The position numbers and the translations under genes are program-made. A stretch of DNA of 64,000 bases from Bifidobacterium polysaccharolyticum (GTDB lineage Bacteria; Actinomycetota; Actinomycetes; Actinomycetales; Bifidobacteriaceae). This document shows positions 30,553 through 40,388 of this stretch, piece by piece (position 1 is the stretch's first letter; every line of letters begins with the position of its first letter). Location of the stretch: assembly GCF_016101585.1 (NCBI RefSeq), contig NZ_JACFQG010000004.1, positions 236,732-300,731 of the forward strand, read 5' to 3'. The notes beneath the pieces were generated by a model, which was given only the letters and a program-made list of their open reading frames with translations, ran no database searches and was not told where the DNA came from.

Positions 30553-32229
30553 TTGGCCGAATTCATTTATCAGATGATCAAGGCGCGCAAGTCCTTCGGC
30601 GACCGCGTCATCCTGGACGATGTGACCCTGAGTTTCCTGCCCGGCGCCAAGATCGGCGTGGTGGGCCCCAACGGCATGGGCAAATCCACCCTGCTGCGGA
30701 TCATGGCCGGCCTGGACACGGTCAGCAACGGGGAAGCACAGCTCACCCCCGGCTATACGGTAGGCATCCTCCAGCAGGAGCCGCCGCTGGACGAAGACAA
30801 GACCGTGGGCGAGAACATTCGCATGGCCTTCGGCGACATCATGAGCAAGGTGGACCGCTTTAACCAGATCGGCGAACAGATGGCCGACCCCAACGCCGAT
30901 TACGATGCTCTCATGACCGAGATGGGTCAGCTTCAGGAGCAAATCGATGCAGCCAACGGCTGGGACCTTGACTCCCAGCTGGACCAGGCCATGGATGCCC
31001 TGCAGTGCCCTGACCCGGACACTCCTGTCTCGGTCATCTCTGGAGGCGAGCGCCGCCGTGTGGCTCTATGCCGGCTTTTGCTAGAAGCCCCCGACCTGCT
31101 GCTGCTGGACGAGCCCACCAACCACTTGGACGCCGAGTCCATCCTCTGGCTGGAGCAGTACCTGCACACCTACAAGGGTGCCGTCCTGGCAGTGACCCAC
31201 GACCGGTACTTCCTTGACAACGTGGCCGAGTGGATCTGCGAGGTGGACCGCGGCCACCTCTACCCCTACCAGGGCAACTACTCCACCTATCTGGAAACCA
31301 AGGCCAAGCGTCTGGAAGTCCAGGGCCAAAAGGATGCCAAGCTGGCCAAGCGCCTCAACTCCGAACTGGAATGGGTCCGGTCTTCCCCCAAGGCCCGGCA
31401 GGCCAAGAACAAGGCCCGCCTGGAGCGTTACGAGCAGATGGAGAACGAGGCGCGGAACAACAAGAAGCTGGACTTCTCCGAGATCCAAATTCCGCCGGGG
31501 CCCCGCCTGGGCTCCAAGGTGCTGGAGGCCGAGCACATCCATAAGGCCTTCGGTGACCGCGTCCTGATCGATGATCTGAGCTTCACCTTGCCGCGTAACG
31601 GCATCGTTGGCGTCATCGGCCCTAATGGTGTGGGCAAGTCCACACTCTTCAAGACCATCGTGGGCCTGGAGCCACTGACATCGGGCACCCTGGAGGTCGG
31701 CGACACAGTCAAGATTTCCTACGTAGATCAGAACCGCGAGGGCATCGACCCCAACAAGAACCTCTGGGAGGTGGTCTCCGGAGGGCTGGACTTCATCGAG
31801 GTCGGCGGTGTCGAAGTGCCTACCCGCGCCTATGTGGCCTCCTTCGGCTTCAAAGGCTCGGATCAGCAGAAGCCTGCTGGCGTCCTGTCGGGCGGCGAGC
31901 GCAACAGACTGAACCTGGCACTCACCCTGAAGCAGGGCGGCAACCTGCTGCTGCTGGACGAGCCCACCAACGATCTGGACGTGGAGACCCTGGAAAGTCT
32001 GGAGAACGCCCTGCTGGCCTTCCCCGGCTGCGCTGTGGTCATCTCCCACGACCGCTGGTTCCTGGACCGAATCGCCACCCATATCCTGGCCTGGGAGGGC
32101 ACGGACGAGAATCCGGCCTCCTGGTATTGGTTCGAAGGCAACTTCCAGGCCTACCAGGAGAACAAGGTCAAGCGTCTGGGCGAGGAGGCCTCCAGGCCCC
32201 ACCGCATCCACCGCAAGCTGACCCGCTGA
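30553..32229 (+). CDS. ettA: ABC-F ATPase EttA (energy-dependent translational throttle)
   Basis: A cytosolic ribosome-binding ABC-F protein of 558 residues that gates the first elongation step according to ATP level. Two ABC domains: Walker A GPNGMGKST (38-46) and GPNGVGKST (about 356-364), signatures SGGERRR and SGGERNR, Walker B LLLLDEPTNHLD and LLLLDEPTNDLD, with the arm and linker between. No membrane segment. The start is a TTG with GAGG about 7 nt upstream, fixed by the family N-terminus (AEFIYQMIKARK). Confidence 0.95.
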   Translation: MAEFIYQMIKARKSFGDRVILDDVTLSFLPGAKIGVVGPNGMGKSTLLRIMAGLDTVSNGEAQLTPGYTVGILQQEPPLDEDKTVGENIRMAFGDIMSKVDRFNQIGEQMADPNADYDALMTEMGQLQEQIDAANGWDLDSQLDQAMDALQCPDPDTPVSVISGGERRRVALCRLLLEAPDLLLLDEPTNHLDAESILWLEQYLHTYKGAVLAVTHDRYFLDNVAEWICEVDRGHLYPYQGNYSTYLETKAKRLEVQGQKDAKLAKRLNSELEWVRSSPKARQAKNKARLERYEQMENEARNNKKLDFSEIQIPPGPRLGSKVLEAEHIHKAFGDRVLIDDLSFTLPRNGIVGVIGPNGVGKSTLFKTIVGLEPLTSGTLEVGDTVKISYVDQNREGIDPNKNLWEVVSGGLDFIEVGGVEVPTRAYVASFGFKGSDQQKPAGVLSGGERNRLNLALTLKQGGNLLLLDEPTNDLDVETLESLENALLAFPGCAVVISHDRWFLDRIATHILAWEGTDENPASWYWFEGNFQAYQENKVKRLGEEASRPHRIHRKLTR

Positions 32230-32268
32230 AAAGAGCAGATCACAAGAGAGCAAGGGACCGGGGGAAGC

Positions 32269-33183
32269 ATGAGCACCGAGGATGAACCGCTGACTCGAGC
32301 CATCGCTGCGCTGAATCTGCAGCAACAGCAGCACACTGATGGCCGTTCCAGCTTTCGGGGCGAATCGCTGGACTTCCCCACAGGTCGCCTTTATGGGGGC
32401 CAGTTGCTGGGACAAGCCATCATGGCCGGCGGGCGGACCGTGCCCGAAGGACGACTGCCCCACTCGATGCACGCCTATTACTTGCGCACCGGACTGCTCA
32501 GTCAGGACGTTCAAGCGGAAGTCGAGATCATCCGCGACGGGCATTCCTTCTCCTCCAGACGAGTTGATCTGCACCAGGGGGAACGGACCATCCTCAACGC
32601 GCTGCTCTCCTATCAACAGGTCGGCCAGGAGGGTGTCCGCTATGACGACCCCATGCCCACGGGTCTGCCCGATCCGGAGGATTTGCCTGGCTCCCGGGAA
32701 CTGATGGAGCCCTATGCCGACCAATCCCCTTTCGCTGACTACTACGCCCATCAGAGCCCCTTCGACATGCGTCATGTAGGCGGCACGGTCCTGCTGGAAG
32801 ATGCGGATGATGCACAAAATGGTAATTCCAAGGATGACAGCAGGAGTCGCCAGGCCGTTTGGAGCCGCACCCAGGGAAGGGCCGACCTGGACCCGCTGAT
32901 GCGCCGGGCCTTGCTGGCCATGGAATGCGATCAAATCATGATGGAACCCGCCCTGCGTCGTGCCGGACTAAGCATGACCACCCCGGGGATTTCCTTCGCC
33001 TCCATCGACCATGCCATGTGGTGGTACCAAGATCTGGACCCCTGTGACTGGCACTGTTTCATTCAGGAGTCCCCCGTAGCCGACCACGGCCGCAGCCTAT
33101 GCCTAGCCAAAGTCTACAACCGTCGGGGCGATTTGGCAGCCTACATGGTTCAGGAAGCCATGATCAGGGTGCCTAAAGACTGA
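32269..33183 (+). CDS. tesB: Acyl-CoA thioesterase II
   Basis: Hydrolyses acyl-CoA to free fatty acid and CoA in the cytoplasm. 304 residues with a double hot-dog fold: GRLYGGQLLGQAIMAG and HSMHAYYLRTG in the first half, MTTPGISFASIDHAMWW and the terminal GRSLCLAKVYNRRGDLAAYMVQEAM in the second. It follows ettA by 39 nt and is probably co-transcribed. Confidence 0.9.
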   Translation: MSTEDEPLTRAIAALNLQQQQHTDGRSSFRGESLDFPTGRLYGGQLLGQAIMAGGRTVPEGRLPHSMHAYYLRTGLLSQDVQAEVEIIRDGHSFSSRRVDLHQGERTILNALLSYQQVGQEGVRYDDPMPTGLPDPEDLPGSRELMEPYADQSPFADYYAHQSPFDMRHVGGTVLLEDADDAQNGNSKDDSRSRQAVWSRTQGRADLDPLMRRALLAMECDQIMMEPALRRAGLSMTTPGISFASIDHAMWWYQDLDPCDWHCFIQESPVADHGRSLCLAKVYNRRGDLAAYMVQEAMIRVPKD

Positions 33184-33300
33184 CCTTCCACTAGGGTCAT
33201 CGCCTCATCGCGTCTTCTTCCACTTCAAAGGATCAACAGCCTGGTCGTCAGTAGGCCGACTATCGTCAGGAATGTCCTCAGCACCGGCCTTGAACGCTGT

Positions 33301-33855
33301 TCAACCGTGTCTTTTACTTGAATCGGTTTTTATCTTCGCCCTGTCAGCGGTGTCGGCCGCATCGGCCATGGGTCTGCGTGAGGACTTGCGCCGATCGGGA
33401 TTCTCAGGGCCGTCGTCCGGGGGCAGTTGGCAGAGCCACTCCCCCACAGCTCCAGCCACCACATCGATCAGACAGACAAGGGAGGCCACCAGGCACTCCT
33501 GCATGACCCGCGTGTAATAGGGCGCGCCTGCATGACCCATGCTGATCAGCGCCTGACTGCCATACCAGCCCAACAGGGCAGAACAGGCAATGCCCAAGGC
33601 CTTGCTCATAATCAGCACGTTGACCGCGAAGCGCAAATCCATCTCCTTGCGGTCTCCCTTGGCATAGCGATGCACCTGGAAGGCCATGATCAGGATGGCC
33701 ACCCCTAGAAGGAAGAGCAGCACGCTGACCAGCCAGGGAACCCCCATGAGATCCGTCCTGGTGGACATACCGAGTTCTGATATACCGGCACCTCCCATCA
33801 AACCCAGGATCAGGGCGACCAGGTAGTGCACGAGCGGGGTGCGGCGGGCCCTCAT
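33301..33855 (-). CDS. DUF3180-family membrane protein
   Basis: A 184-residue protein with four hydrophobic segments (about residues 10-28, 38-58, 75-97, 118-140) and a basic, Lys/Arg/Asp-rich cytoplasmic tail. DUF3180 proteins are found next to folK in many Actinobacteria; the role is unknown. Its ATG overlaps the folBK stop (ATGA), so it is translationally coupled. Confidence 0.75.
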   Translation of the reverse strand: MRARRTPLVHYLVALILGLMGGAGISELGMSTRTDLMGVPWLVSVLLFLLGVAILIMAFQVHRYAKGDRKEMDLRFAVNVLIMSKALGIACSALLGWYGSQALISMGHAGAPYYTRVMQECLVASLVCLIDVVAGAVGEWLCQLPPDDGPENPDRRKSSRRPMADAADTADRAKIKTDSSKRHG

Positions 33856-34934
33856 GACAACCCGTCCAGAATCCAGTCCTCCGAGACCAGGCTGATGCGA
33901 TCACGGTCAGGAGCACGGTTGGACAGGCTTGCCAGACAGGATCCGCCAGCCCCAGGCAGGCAGTGTTCAGGCTCCAAATAAGCCCAGGGAATCAAAATGC
34001 GCGATGGCGCATCAGCAGCCAGCAGAGGCGGATGGTTTTGCGAAGACAGAACCGAACCGTCCAAGGTCTCCACTTCCACTACATCGGCATCCAGTCCACC
34101 CATCTGTCTGATAGGAGCGGCCACCATGTCCAAGGCCGACCGCAACTCCTCCAGACTCAGCGGCGTCTGCAGGATAACCACGGCCGATAGGCGCTGATCC
34201 CCCTGATCGTCCCGGTAGGCATATAGGGGCGAGATGCCAACCAGCTGACTGCCAGGGATCCCGTCCAGGGCTGCAAGAGCACGGAGCATGGTCAGCCGGT
34301 CGGTTCCCGATGCCCCTTCCAGCGCAATCACATCACGCATCAGGAGGCCTTGCGGTTGAGCGCCTTCAACAGTCGACTGACTGGACACCTCGTTATCATT
34401 CTCCAGATCTGAGGACAGGTCGTTCTGCGTAGAAGAGGTCACAGGATGACGCAATCGCGCCTGCGCCGCATGAACGGAATCGGCCTGACCAGACAACAGG
34501 AGCGAGGGATGCCCCAGAGCAGCATTCCCGGCGCCGCTGACTCGCCCAGACTCCAAGCTGCCAGGGTTGCCCTCCACCTGGTCGTCGGCGGCTCGCTCCA
34601 AGGTGATGCCCACCTGAAAATCGACCCCTGTTCCCTGGTCAGCGCCCAGACGGGTGACTGTGACGCGGGTGCGACGGATCTGGTGGGAGAGCAGGATGGA
34701 ATCTGCAACCTTGGCGGTCAGAGATTCCAGAATCTCGTTGGCCGGCTCGTTTTGGATCAGGTTGACAATTCGACGGACAATCTGCACATAGTCCACGGTC
34801 TGAGTGCCGTCGTTGAGTCTGCCTGCCTCACTCAAATCCAGGTAGAGGACGGCATCGACCTGATAGCTGAACCCAGGCTTCTGCTGGTCATGCAGGGGTG
34901 CGACCTTGATGGAGCTCAGACGAATGGAATCCAT
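33852..34934 (-). CDS. folK: Degenerate FolB-FolK fusion (dihydroneopterin aldolase / HPPK)
   Basis: 360 residues. Residues 1-118 follow the FolB fold (MDSIRLSSIKVAPLHD, TVDYVQIVRRIVNLIQ, NEILESLTAKVAD, RVTVTRL), and 205-360 the HPPK fold (ALEGASGTDRLTMLRALAAL, SPLYAYRD, ILIPWAYLEPEHCLPG). Key parts are missing: FolB lacks the GxHGVxxxERxxGQ motif and the KPxAP lysine loop; HPPK lacks the RWGPRTLDLD and HPRxHxR motifs, keeping only a DAD that may align with its metal-binding DxD. So it may not be an active folate enzyme. It sits in the usual place after ftsH, but folE and folP are absent between them. Start at 34934 by GGAGGAG 8 nt upstream. Confidence 0.7.
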   Translation of the reverse strand: MDSIRLSSIKVAPLHDQQKPGFSYQVDAVLYLDLSEAGRLNDGTQTVDYVQIVRRIVNLIQNEPANEILESLTAKVADSILLSHQIRRTRVTVTRLGADQGTGVDFQVGITLERAADDQVEGNPGSLESGRVSGAGNAALGHPSLLLSGQADSVHAAQARLRHPVTSSTQNDLSSDLENDNEVSSQSTVEGAQPQGLLMRDVIALEGASGTDRLTMLRALAALDGIPGSQLVGISPLYAYRDDQGDQRLSAVVILQTPLSLEELRSALDMVAAPIRQMGGLDADVVEVETLDGSVLSSQNHPPLLAADAPSRILIPWAYLEPEHCLPGAGGSCLASLSNRAPDRDRISLVSEDWILDGLS

Positions 34935-35016
34935 GATGTACGCTCCTCCCTTGCCTTGGAACATTCACTGCCACACGGCCCGGGACCATATGCAAGGCAC
35001 CGAGCCGATCCAGGAT

Positions 35017-37131
35017 TCAGTGCTGGTCCTCTGTGGACGGCCCGTTTACGCTGCGCCTGAGTGCCTCGGGAATCTCCACGGGGGGCTGCTCGGAGTCCGG
35101 CCGATCTGGTGCAGACAGCCAGAGCTGACGCTCCGGAGCCTTGCGCAAGCCAGCGAAGACCGCAGCCAGCTCGTCCTTGTTCAGGGTCTCTTTGACCAGG
35201 AGCTGCCGAACCAGTTCGTCCAGCACGTCACGGTTCTCGGTGATGATGCGCCAGGCCTCTTGGTGGGCCGTCTCGATGAGATTGTGGACTTCCTCATCGA
35301 TGGCCTCGGCTGTCTTCTCCGAATAGTTGTGGGGCTTCAAGGCATCGAGCCCGGCATCCTGGTCGTTCTCGTCAGCCCACTTGATGGCGCCAAGCTTTGA
35401 CGAGAACCCATATTGCAGGACCATCTGCCGGGCGATGCTGGTGGCCTTCTCGATGTCGTTGGAAGCGCCGGTGGTTGGGTCATGGAAGACCACTTCTTCT
35501 GCCACTCGGCCGCCCATAGCGTAGGCCATCTGGTCCAGCAGCTCGTTGCGGGACTGTGAATAGCGATCTGTGGTAGGCATGACCGCGGTGTAGCCCAGGG
35601 CGCGTCCACGCGGCAGAATGGTCACCTTGGTAACCGGGTCAGTATGGTGCAGAGCAGCAGCCACCATGGCATGACCGCCCTCGTGATAGGCAGTGTTGCG
35701 CATCTCGGCCAGAGCCATGCCCTTGGTCCGCCGCCGAGGTCCGCTGAGCACACGGTCGATGGCTTCGTCGATGGCCCGATTGTCGATCAGCTGGGCATCG
35801 GAACGCGCAGTCAGCAGGGCAGCCTCATTGAGCACGTTGGCCAGGTCGGCGCCGGTGAAGCCGGGCGTACGCACAGCCACAGTGTGCAGGTCCACATCCG
35901 GCACAAAGGGCTTGCCCTTGGCGTGGACCTTGAGGATGGCCTCACGGCCCTCCAGGTCTGGGGCCTCCACGGCCACCTGACGGTCGAACCGGCCGGGCCG
36001 GAGCAGGGCCGGATCCAGAATGTCGGGGCGGTTGGTGGCTGCAATGATGATCAGGTTGGTGTCGTTGTCAAAGCCGTCCATCTCGACCAGCAGCTGATTC
36101 AAGGTCTGTTCGCGCTCGTCGTGGCCGCCGCTCATGCCGGAGCCGCGCTTGCCGCCCACGGCATCGATCTCGTCGATGAAAATAATGGCCGGTGCATTCT
36201 TCTTGGCCTCGTCGAACAGGTCACGCACTCGGGAGGCGCCCAGACCGACGAACATCTCGACAAAGTCGGAGCCTGCCATGGAGTAGAAGGGCACGCTGGC
36301 CTCGCCGGCGATGGCCCTGGCCAGCAGGGTCTTGCCGGTTCCAGGAGGACCATAGAGCAGGACGCCACGGGGTATGCGGGCGCCCAGAGCCTTGTACTTG
36401 GAGGGATCCTTGAGGAACTCCTTGATCTCCTCCACCTCCTGGACAGCGGCTTCCTCGCCGGCCACATCCGAGAACTTGGTCTTGGGGGTCTGCCCGTCGT
36501 TGAGCCGGGCGGAGTTCTTCTTGCCGCCCATGCCGAACATGCCGCCACCGGCCGCCGAAGACATTCGCGAGAGCAGGAACCAGAAGACTCCCAGAATGAT
36601 CAGCATGGGCAGGATGGACGAGATCAGGTAGCTCATCATGCTGGTCTGCGGCACCACCGAGTTGTACCCCTCGGAGGGCTTGGCCTTCTCTACGGCCTTG
36701 ACGACCTGCTCCCCCTGGGCCTCCACGTAGTAGAACTGCACGTCCTTGCCGAAGTTCTTGGAGGTGCGGTTGCCGCGGAAGCCAGGTACATCCTTGACGA
36801 AGTCGCTATTGAGCTTGAGCTCGACGACCTGCATCTTCTCGGTGATCTCGGCTTTCTTGACCATGCTGCTGCGGTCGTTCAGCAGCTCCAGGCCATCCTG
36901 GGTGTCGATGGTCTGGGCGCCGTTCTGGCTGCTGAAGAAGCCAAAGATGGCCAGGATGATGACCACAGCCAGAATCCCCCAGAGCCAAGGGGAACGCCAG
37001 AAGGAGCGGTTGCCCCCGTTGGGACCAGAACCGTTGTTGCCTAGGTTGAAGTTGAAGGGGTTGTTCCCCTTGTCACCGTTGTCCCTGCCTCCGTTGGGCG
37101 GACCCTGCTGCGGTCCCTGCGAGTAGCTCAT
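35017..37131 (-). CDS. ftsH: ATP-dependent zinc metalloprotease FtsH
   Basis: A membrane-anchored AAA+ protease of 704 residues that degrades damaged membrane and regulatory proteins. Gly/Asn-rich N-terminus, membrane segments at about 48-66 and 168-187, Walker A GPPGTGKT (261-268), Walker [33 protein letters not shown], and zinc site HEGGH at 483-487 (commonly HEAGH). Its ATG overlaps the hpt stop. The C-terminal 40 residues are poorly conserved and acidic. Confidence 0.96.
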   Translation of the reverse strand: MSYSQGPQQGPPNGGRDNGDKGNNPFNFNLGNNGSGPNGGNRSFWRSPWLWGILAVVIILAIFGFFSSQNGAQTIDTQDGLELLNDRSSMVKKAEITEKMQVVELKLNSDFVKDVPGFRGNRTSKNFGKDVQFYYVEAQGEQVVKAVEKAKPSEGYNSVVPQTSMMSYLISSILPMLIILGVFWFLLSRMSSAAGGGMFGMGGKKNSARLNDGQTPKTKFSDVAGEEAAVQEVEEIKEFLKDPSKYKALGARIPRGVLLYGPPGTGKTLLARAIAGEASVPFYSMAGSDFVEMFVGLGASRVRDLFDEAKKNAPAIIFIDEIDAVGGKRGSGMSGGHDEREQTLNQLLVEMDGFDNDTNLIIIAATNRPDILDPALLRPGRFDRQVAVEAPDLEGREAILKVHAKGKPFVPDVDLHTVAVRTPGFTGADLANVLNEAALLTARSDAQLIDNRAIDEAIDRVLSGPRRRTKGMALAEMRNTAYHEGGHAMVAAALHHTDPVTKVTILPRGRALGYTAVMPTTDRYSQSRNELLDQMAYAMGGRVAEEVVFHDPTTGASNDIEKATSIARQMVLQYGFSSKLGAIKWADENDQDAGLDALKPHNYSEKTAEAIDEEVHNLIETAHQEAWRIITENRDVLDELVRQLLVKETLNKDELAAVFAGLRKAPERQLWLSAPDRPDSEQPPVEIPEALRRSVNGPSTEDQH

Positions 37132-37730
37132 GACTGCTCCCCCTGATCCTGATGATCCTGTTCCTGGGTCGGGTCCATGTATTCCTCGGACCTGAGTACG
37201 GCTATCGAGTCAAGATTACGGTACTGCTCGTCGTAATCCAGCCCAAAGCCCACAACGAATTCGTCGGGTATGGCGAACCCCGGATACTTGACATCCACCT
37301 CGACCTCGTGTCGCGAGGTCTTGTCCAGCAGAGTGAAAATCTCCACCGATGCAGCTCCCCGCTCCTTGAGATGCTCAACCAACCAATGCAAGGTGTAGCC
37401 GGAATCGATAATATCCTCAACGATCAGAATATGCCGTCCGCGCACATCGCAGTCCAAATCCATCCTGATATCCAGGTCCCCCTTGGAAACACTGGTCTTG
37501 CCGGCCGGATAGCTGGAAATGCTCATGAACTCGATCTGAACCGGAATGGTGACAGCCTGTGAGAGGGCGGCAAGCGTGTTGAAAGCCCCCTTGAGCACGG
37601 CCAGCATGATTGGGTTCTTGCCCTGGTAATCCCGGCTGATCTGCTCAGCCGTCCGATTGATAAGCTCCTCTATCCGTTCCTTGGACACCAGTTCATGGTC
37701 GATATGGGATTGAATATCAGCGATGCGCAT
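37128..37730 (-). CDS. hpt: Hypoxanthine phosphoribosyltransferase
   Basis: Purine salvage: converts hypoxanthine or guanine plus PRPP to IMP or GMP. 200 residues from the ATG at 37730 (GGAGACC just upstream); the longer open frame has no support. PRPP motif VEDIIDSGYT (104-113) and the flexible loop near SISSYP are present. The start lies inside the 3' end of tilS and the stop overlaps ftsH, so three genes are coupled. The last 20 residues are acidic. Confidence 0.93.
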   Translation of the reverse strand: MRIADIQSHIDHELVSKERIEELINRTAEQISRDYQGKNPIMLAVLKGAFNTLAALSQAVTIPVQIEFMSISSYPAGKTSVSKGDLDIRMDLDCDVRGRHILIVEDIIDSGYTLHWLVEHLKERGAASVEIFTLLDKTSRHEVEVDVKYPGFAIPDEFVVGFGLDYDEQYRNLDSIAVLRSEEYMDPTQEQDHQDQGEQS

Positions 37731-38826
37731 GGTCTCCATCATTGCATATGAGAATGACTTGACCCTTACGGATTGCTGTATGAGAGCTGGGAAAGCGGGG
37801 GCCCTGCTGGCCGTGCCATCGGCAGACCAAATCATCCAAGGCCCGGACCTGCACGGCCGTGAACCTTATTCCCAGCTTGATCAACACCTGAGCCAGCAGG
37901 CGGGTACGCAGAGCCGGGTGACAGCCGGCCAATCCGCGGGCATCCAAGCAGACCAGAACCCCTTCGGCCTTTTGGTCCAAGTCAGGGCTCGCAACCAGCC
38001 GCTGGTAGAGTCCATCCACCTGGGAGTCCAGGTAATCCTGATCCAAACGGGCCATATCCGCACCCAGAGCAAGGCGACGGACCATGTCCCGGCCAGCGAA
38101 GCGATTCAAGGCAGGCAGCAGGTCATGACGGATCCGCGAGCGCAACGGCAGCGTCTCGGGAAGCGTACAATCGGCTGGCTGATCGTCACCGTTGGTGGGG
38201 TCGTCCCACCAGTCGATCCCTTGCTGGCGGCAAATGGCCGTGGTATCTTTCCGGTCCAAATCCAGGAACGGACGCAGGTAACGCATTCCTCCACGCTCTA
38301 TACGCCGAGCCATTCCGGTGATGGCCTCCAGCCCCTGGGAGCGAATCAGGCCAATCAGCACTGTCTCAGCCTGATCATCACGGGTGTGCGCCAGGAGGAC
38401 AGCCTTGGCGCCCAACTCAAGGGCCTGCCCGGAGAGGGCCTGGTAACGGGCTGCACGGGCATCGGCCTCAGGACCAGCCGAAGTGACAGGTACATCCACT
38501 CTGGTGACGCGAACCGGATCCAATCCCAACTCCCGGCAGGTTCCAGCCGCGCACTCGGCAACCCGATCCGAATCAGGAACCAGACCGTGATCAATCAGCA
38601 AAGCCCCGCACCGCAAACCGGTCATATCGGCCACCAAATGGGCCACGGAGGCCAGGGCCAAGGAATCCCGACCTCCAGAGCAGGCCACCAGGATCAGTGG
38701 GGCATCCGGATCGGGCCGGTGCACCCCGTGATGGGTGAACCGCCGGTCCTGCAGGCCCAGGCCCTCCCGGTCCAGGGTCGAACGCAGGAGCCCCACCGCC
38801 TTTTTCATCTCCGCTGAATAGACCAT
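37717..38826 (-). CDS. tilS: tRNA(Ile)-lysidine synthetase
   Basis: Modifies C34 of the CAU tRNA-Ile to lysidine so that it reads AUA. An N-type ATP pyrophosphatase of 369 residues, with the PP-loop SGGRDS (50-55), then HTRDDQAETVL and RPFLDLDRKD. GGGAGG lies about 9 nt before the ATG at 38826. Between dacB and hpt, as usual in Actinobacteria. Confidence 0.94.
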   Translation of the reverse strand: MVYSAEMKKAVGLLRSTLDREGLGLQDRRFTHHGVHRPDPDAPLILVACSGGRDSLALASVAHLVADMTGLRCGALLIDHGLVPDSDRVAECAAGTCRELGLDPVRVTRVDVPVTSAGPEADARAARYQALSGQALELGAKAVLLAHTRDDQAETVLIGLIRSQGLEAITGMARRIERGGMRYLRPFLDLDRKDTTAICRQQGIDWWDDPTNGDDQPADCTLPETLPLRSRIRHDLLPALNRFAGRDMVRRLALGADMARLDQDYLDSQVDGLYQRLVASPDLDQKAEGVLVCLDARGLAGCHPALRTRLLAQVLIKLGIRFTAVQVRALDDLVCRWHGQQGPRFPSSHTAIRKGQVILICNDGDHAHR

Positions 38827-38845
38827 GGTCCAGGCGTCCTCCCGT

Positions 38846-40273
38846 TCAGAGCCGATCCAGGGATCCGACCAAGGTGTCCACAGCCTGCTGGGCAGCAGCC
38901 ACATCCTCGGGATCGTTGACGACTACAGCAAAGACCAGAACACCGCCTGAGCGTCGAATCACATTGCCTGCCAGTGAAGTCACCTGATCCAGGGTGCCGG
39001 TCTTGACCCGGATCAGCCCGTCGGCCTGATTGTCGATTTCGCGTCTGGCTGCCGTGCCGGTCAGCCCCACCACTGACAGACCCTTGACCAGGGGGGTCAG
39101 CCCCTTCTCGGACAGGGCCAGCTGCTGAACATCCACCAAGGTTCCCACCTTTAGGCTCGAGCCAGGGGTCAGCCCCGAACAGTCGGCCATGTTGAGGCCC
39201 GCAGTGTCCACACCCAGCTTGTTCAGCGTGCTGGTCACGGCTTTCACAGCCCCGGCTGGGCTGTTGGGCATGTCCAGGGCCAAGGCGGTCAGGCGGCCGA
39301 AAAGCTCAGCCAGGCTGTTGTCGGAATTGCGTAGCATCAGCGACATGATCTCGCTGAGCCGTGCCGAGCTGATACGGGCCAGAACCTTGCCCTGGGCATG
39401 GTCGATCCTGTTTGGCTCCTGCGCATTGTCCACCTGAATCCCGGACTCCATCAGGCGACTGGCAAAGACCGCTGCAGCAGCCCCTGCCGGATTTTGAACC
39501 CTGGGCAGGTAGACACCGCCTGCATCTGGATAGGCAACAGGCTCGGCCTGTCCCTGCCTGGCCTCATCCACGGCCATAGCGACAGGCTCCTGGAAGTAGA
39601 TTCCATCAGCATTGTTTTCTTCGATTCCCTTCGGCGCCCGATCGTCGCCGAAGAGCGTGTCCTGGTAAGCCAAGGTCACTCGGCCGACCCCCTGCTTGTG
39701 CAGGGCCTGGGCGGTCTTCACGGCCAGAGTTCCCAGTCCTGCCCGGCCGTTGACGTGCAGGGGATCGTCCTTGCCGGCGCCTAGCAGCATATCGCCGTGA
39801 CCGCGTAGGGTCAGCGTCGCCTGCGAGGAGGAAGAGGAATTCAGAACCGCCTCAGTATCCAGCTGGGAGGACATATCCAGAACGGAAGCGGCTGCGGCTG
39901 CGGTCAAGGTCTTCATGGTGGAGGCCGGCTGGCGTGCCTGGTCGGCGTTCTTCTGAGCAAGCACCCGTCCGTCAGCCTGTCGCACAACCAGCGAGTATGC
40001 ATTGCCTATGCCCGGTGTGTCAGCGAAAGCGTTGACCAGCTGCTGGACCTGACCGGCATCCACCGCGGACCCGGGCTTGTTGGCGGTGAAGGTCGGCGGT
40101 TCGCCCATCATGACAGCAGGGGGGACCGAAGAATGACTGGTCTTGGACAAAGTCAGCGGCCCGGGCACCAGGTCAGCCAGATCCATGCAAGCATAGCCGA
40201 CGACCAGTATGACAGCCACAAGCATGGCCAAGGCCACCCGCCAGCGTCGCTTGATCTGACGACGGCGTGTCAT
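38846..40273 (-). CDS. dacB: D-alanyl-D-alanine carboxypeptidase, PBP4 (DacB) type
   Basis: A class C low-molecular-weight penicillin-binding protein acting outside the membrane. From the ATG at 40273 it has 475 residues: a cytoplasmic Arg/Lys stretch, one membrane segment (VALAMLVAVILVVGYACM), then the catalytic motifs SxxK (S118, K121 in ASTMK), SDN (317-319) and KTG (424-426). The start is uncertain: TTG codons at 40297 (GGGAG upstream) and 40360 would add 8 or 29 residues. First gene of the dacB-tilS-hpt-ftsH unit. Confidence 0.88.
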   Translation of the reverse strand: MTRRRQIKRRWRVALAMLVAVILVVGYACMDLADLVPGPLTLSKTSHSSVPPAVMMGEPPTFTANKPGSAVDAGQVQQLVNAFADTPGIGNAYSLVVRQADGRVLAQKNADQARQPASTMKTLTAAAAASVLDMSSQLDTEAVLNSSSSSQATLTLRGHGDMLLGAGKDDPLHVNGRAGLGTLAVKTAQALHKQGVGRVTLAYQDTLFGDDRAPKGIEENNADGIYFQEPVAMAVDEARQGQAEPVAYPDAGGVYLPRVQNPAGAAAAVFASRLMESGIQVDNAQEPNRIDHAQGKVLARISSARLSEIMSLMLRNSDNSLAELFGRLTALALDMPNSPAGAVKAVTSTLNKLGVDTAGLNMADCSGLTPGSSLKVGTLVDVQQLALSEKGLTPLVKGLSVVGLTGTAARREIDNQADGLIRVKTGTLDQVTSLAGNVIRRSGGVLVFAVVVNDPEDVAAAQQAVDTLVGSLDRL

Positions 40274-40388
40274 GCGCTGCTGATGTCTGTCACCCAATTG
40301 CTCTCTCCCGGACTTGCATTCGCCAACCAAATTCGGCTCGGTTCGGTCGGCATCATCCAACTAGCCTAGTACTGGTCCTGTCGCTGTC

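Noticed and set aside
31081..32934. 617-codon open frame opposite ettA and tesB
   Set aside because: It spans two well-supported genes on the other strand and has no start signal.
35644..37044. 466-codon open frame opposite ftsH
   Set aside because: Shadow of ftsH in a high-GC genome; His/Gly/Val-rich product without family features.
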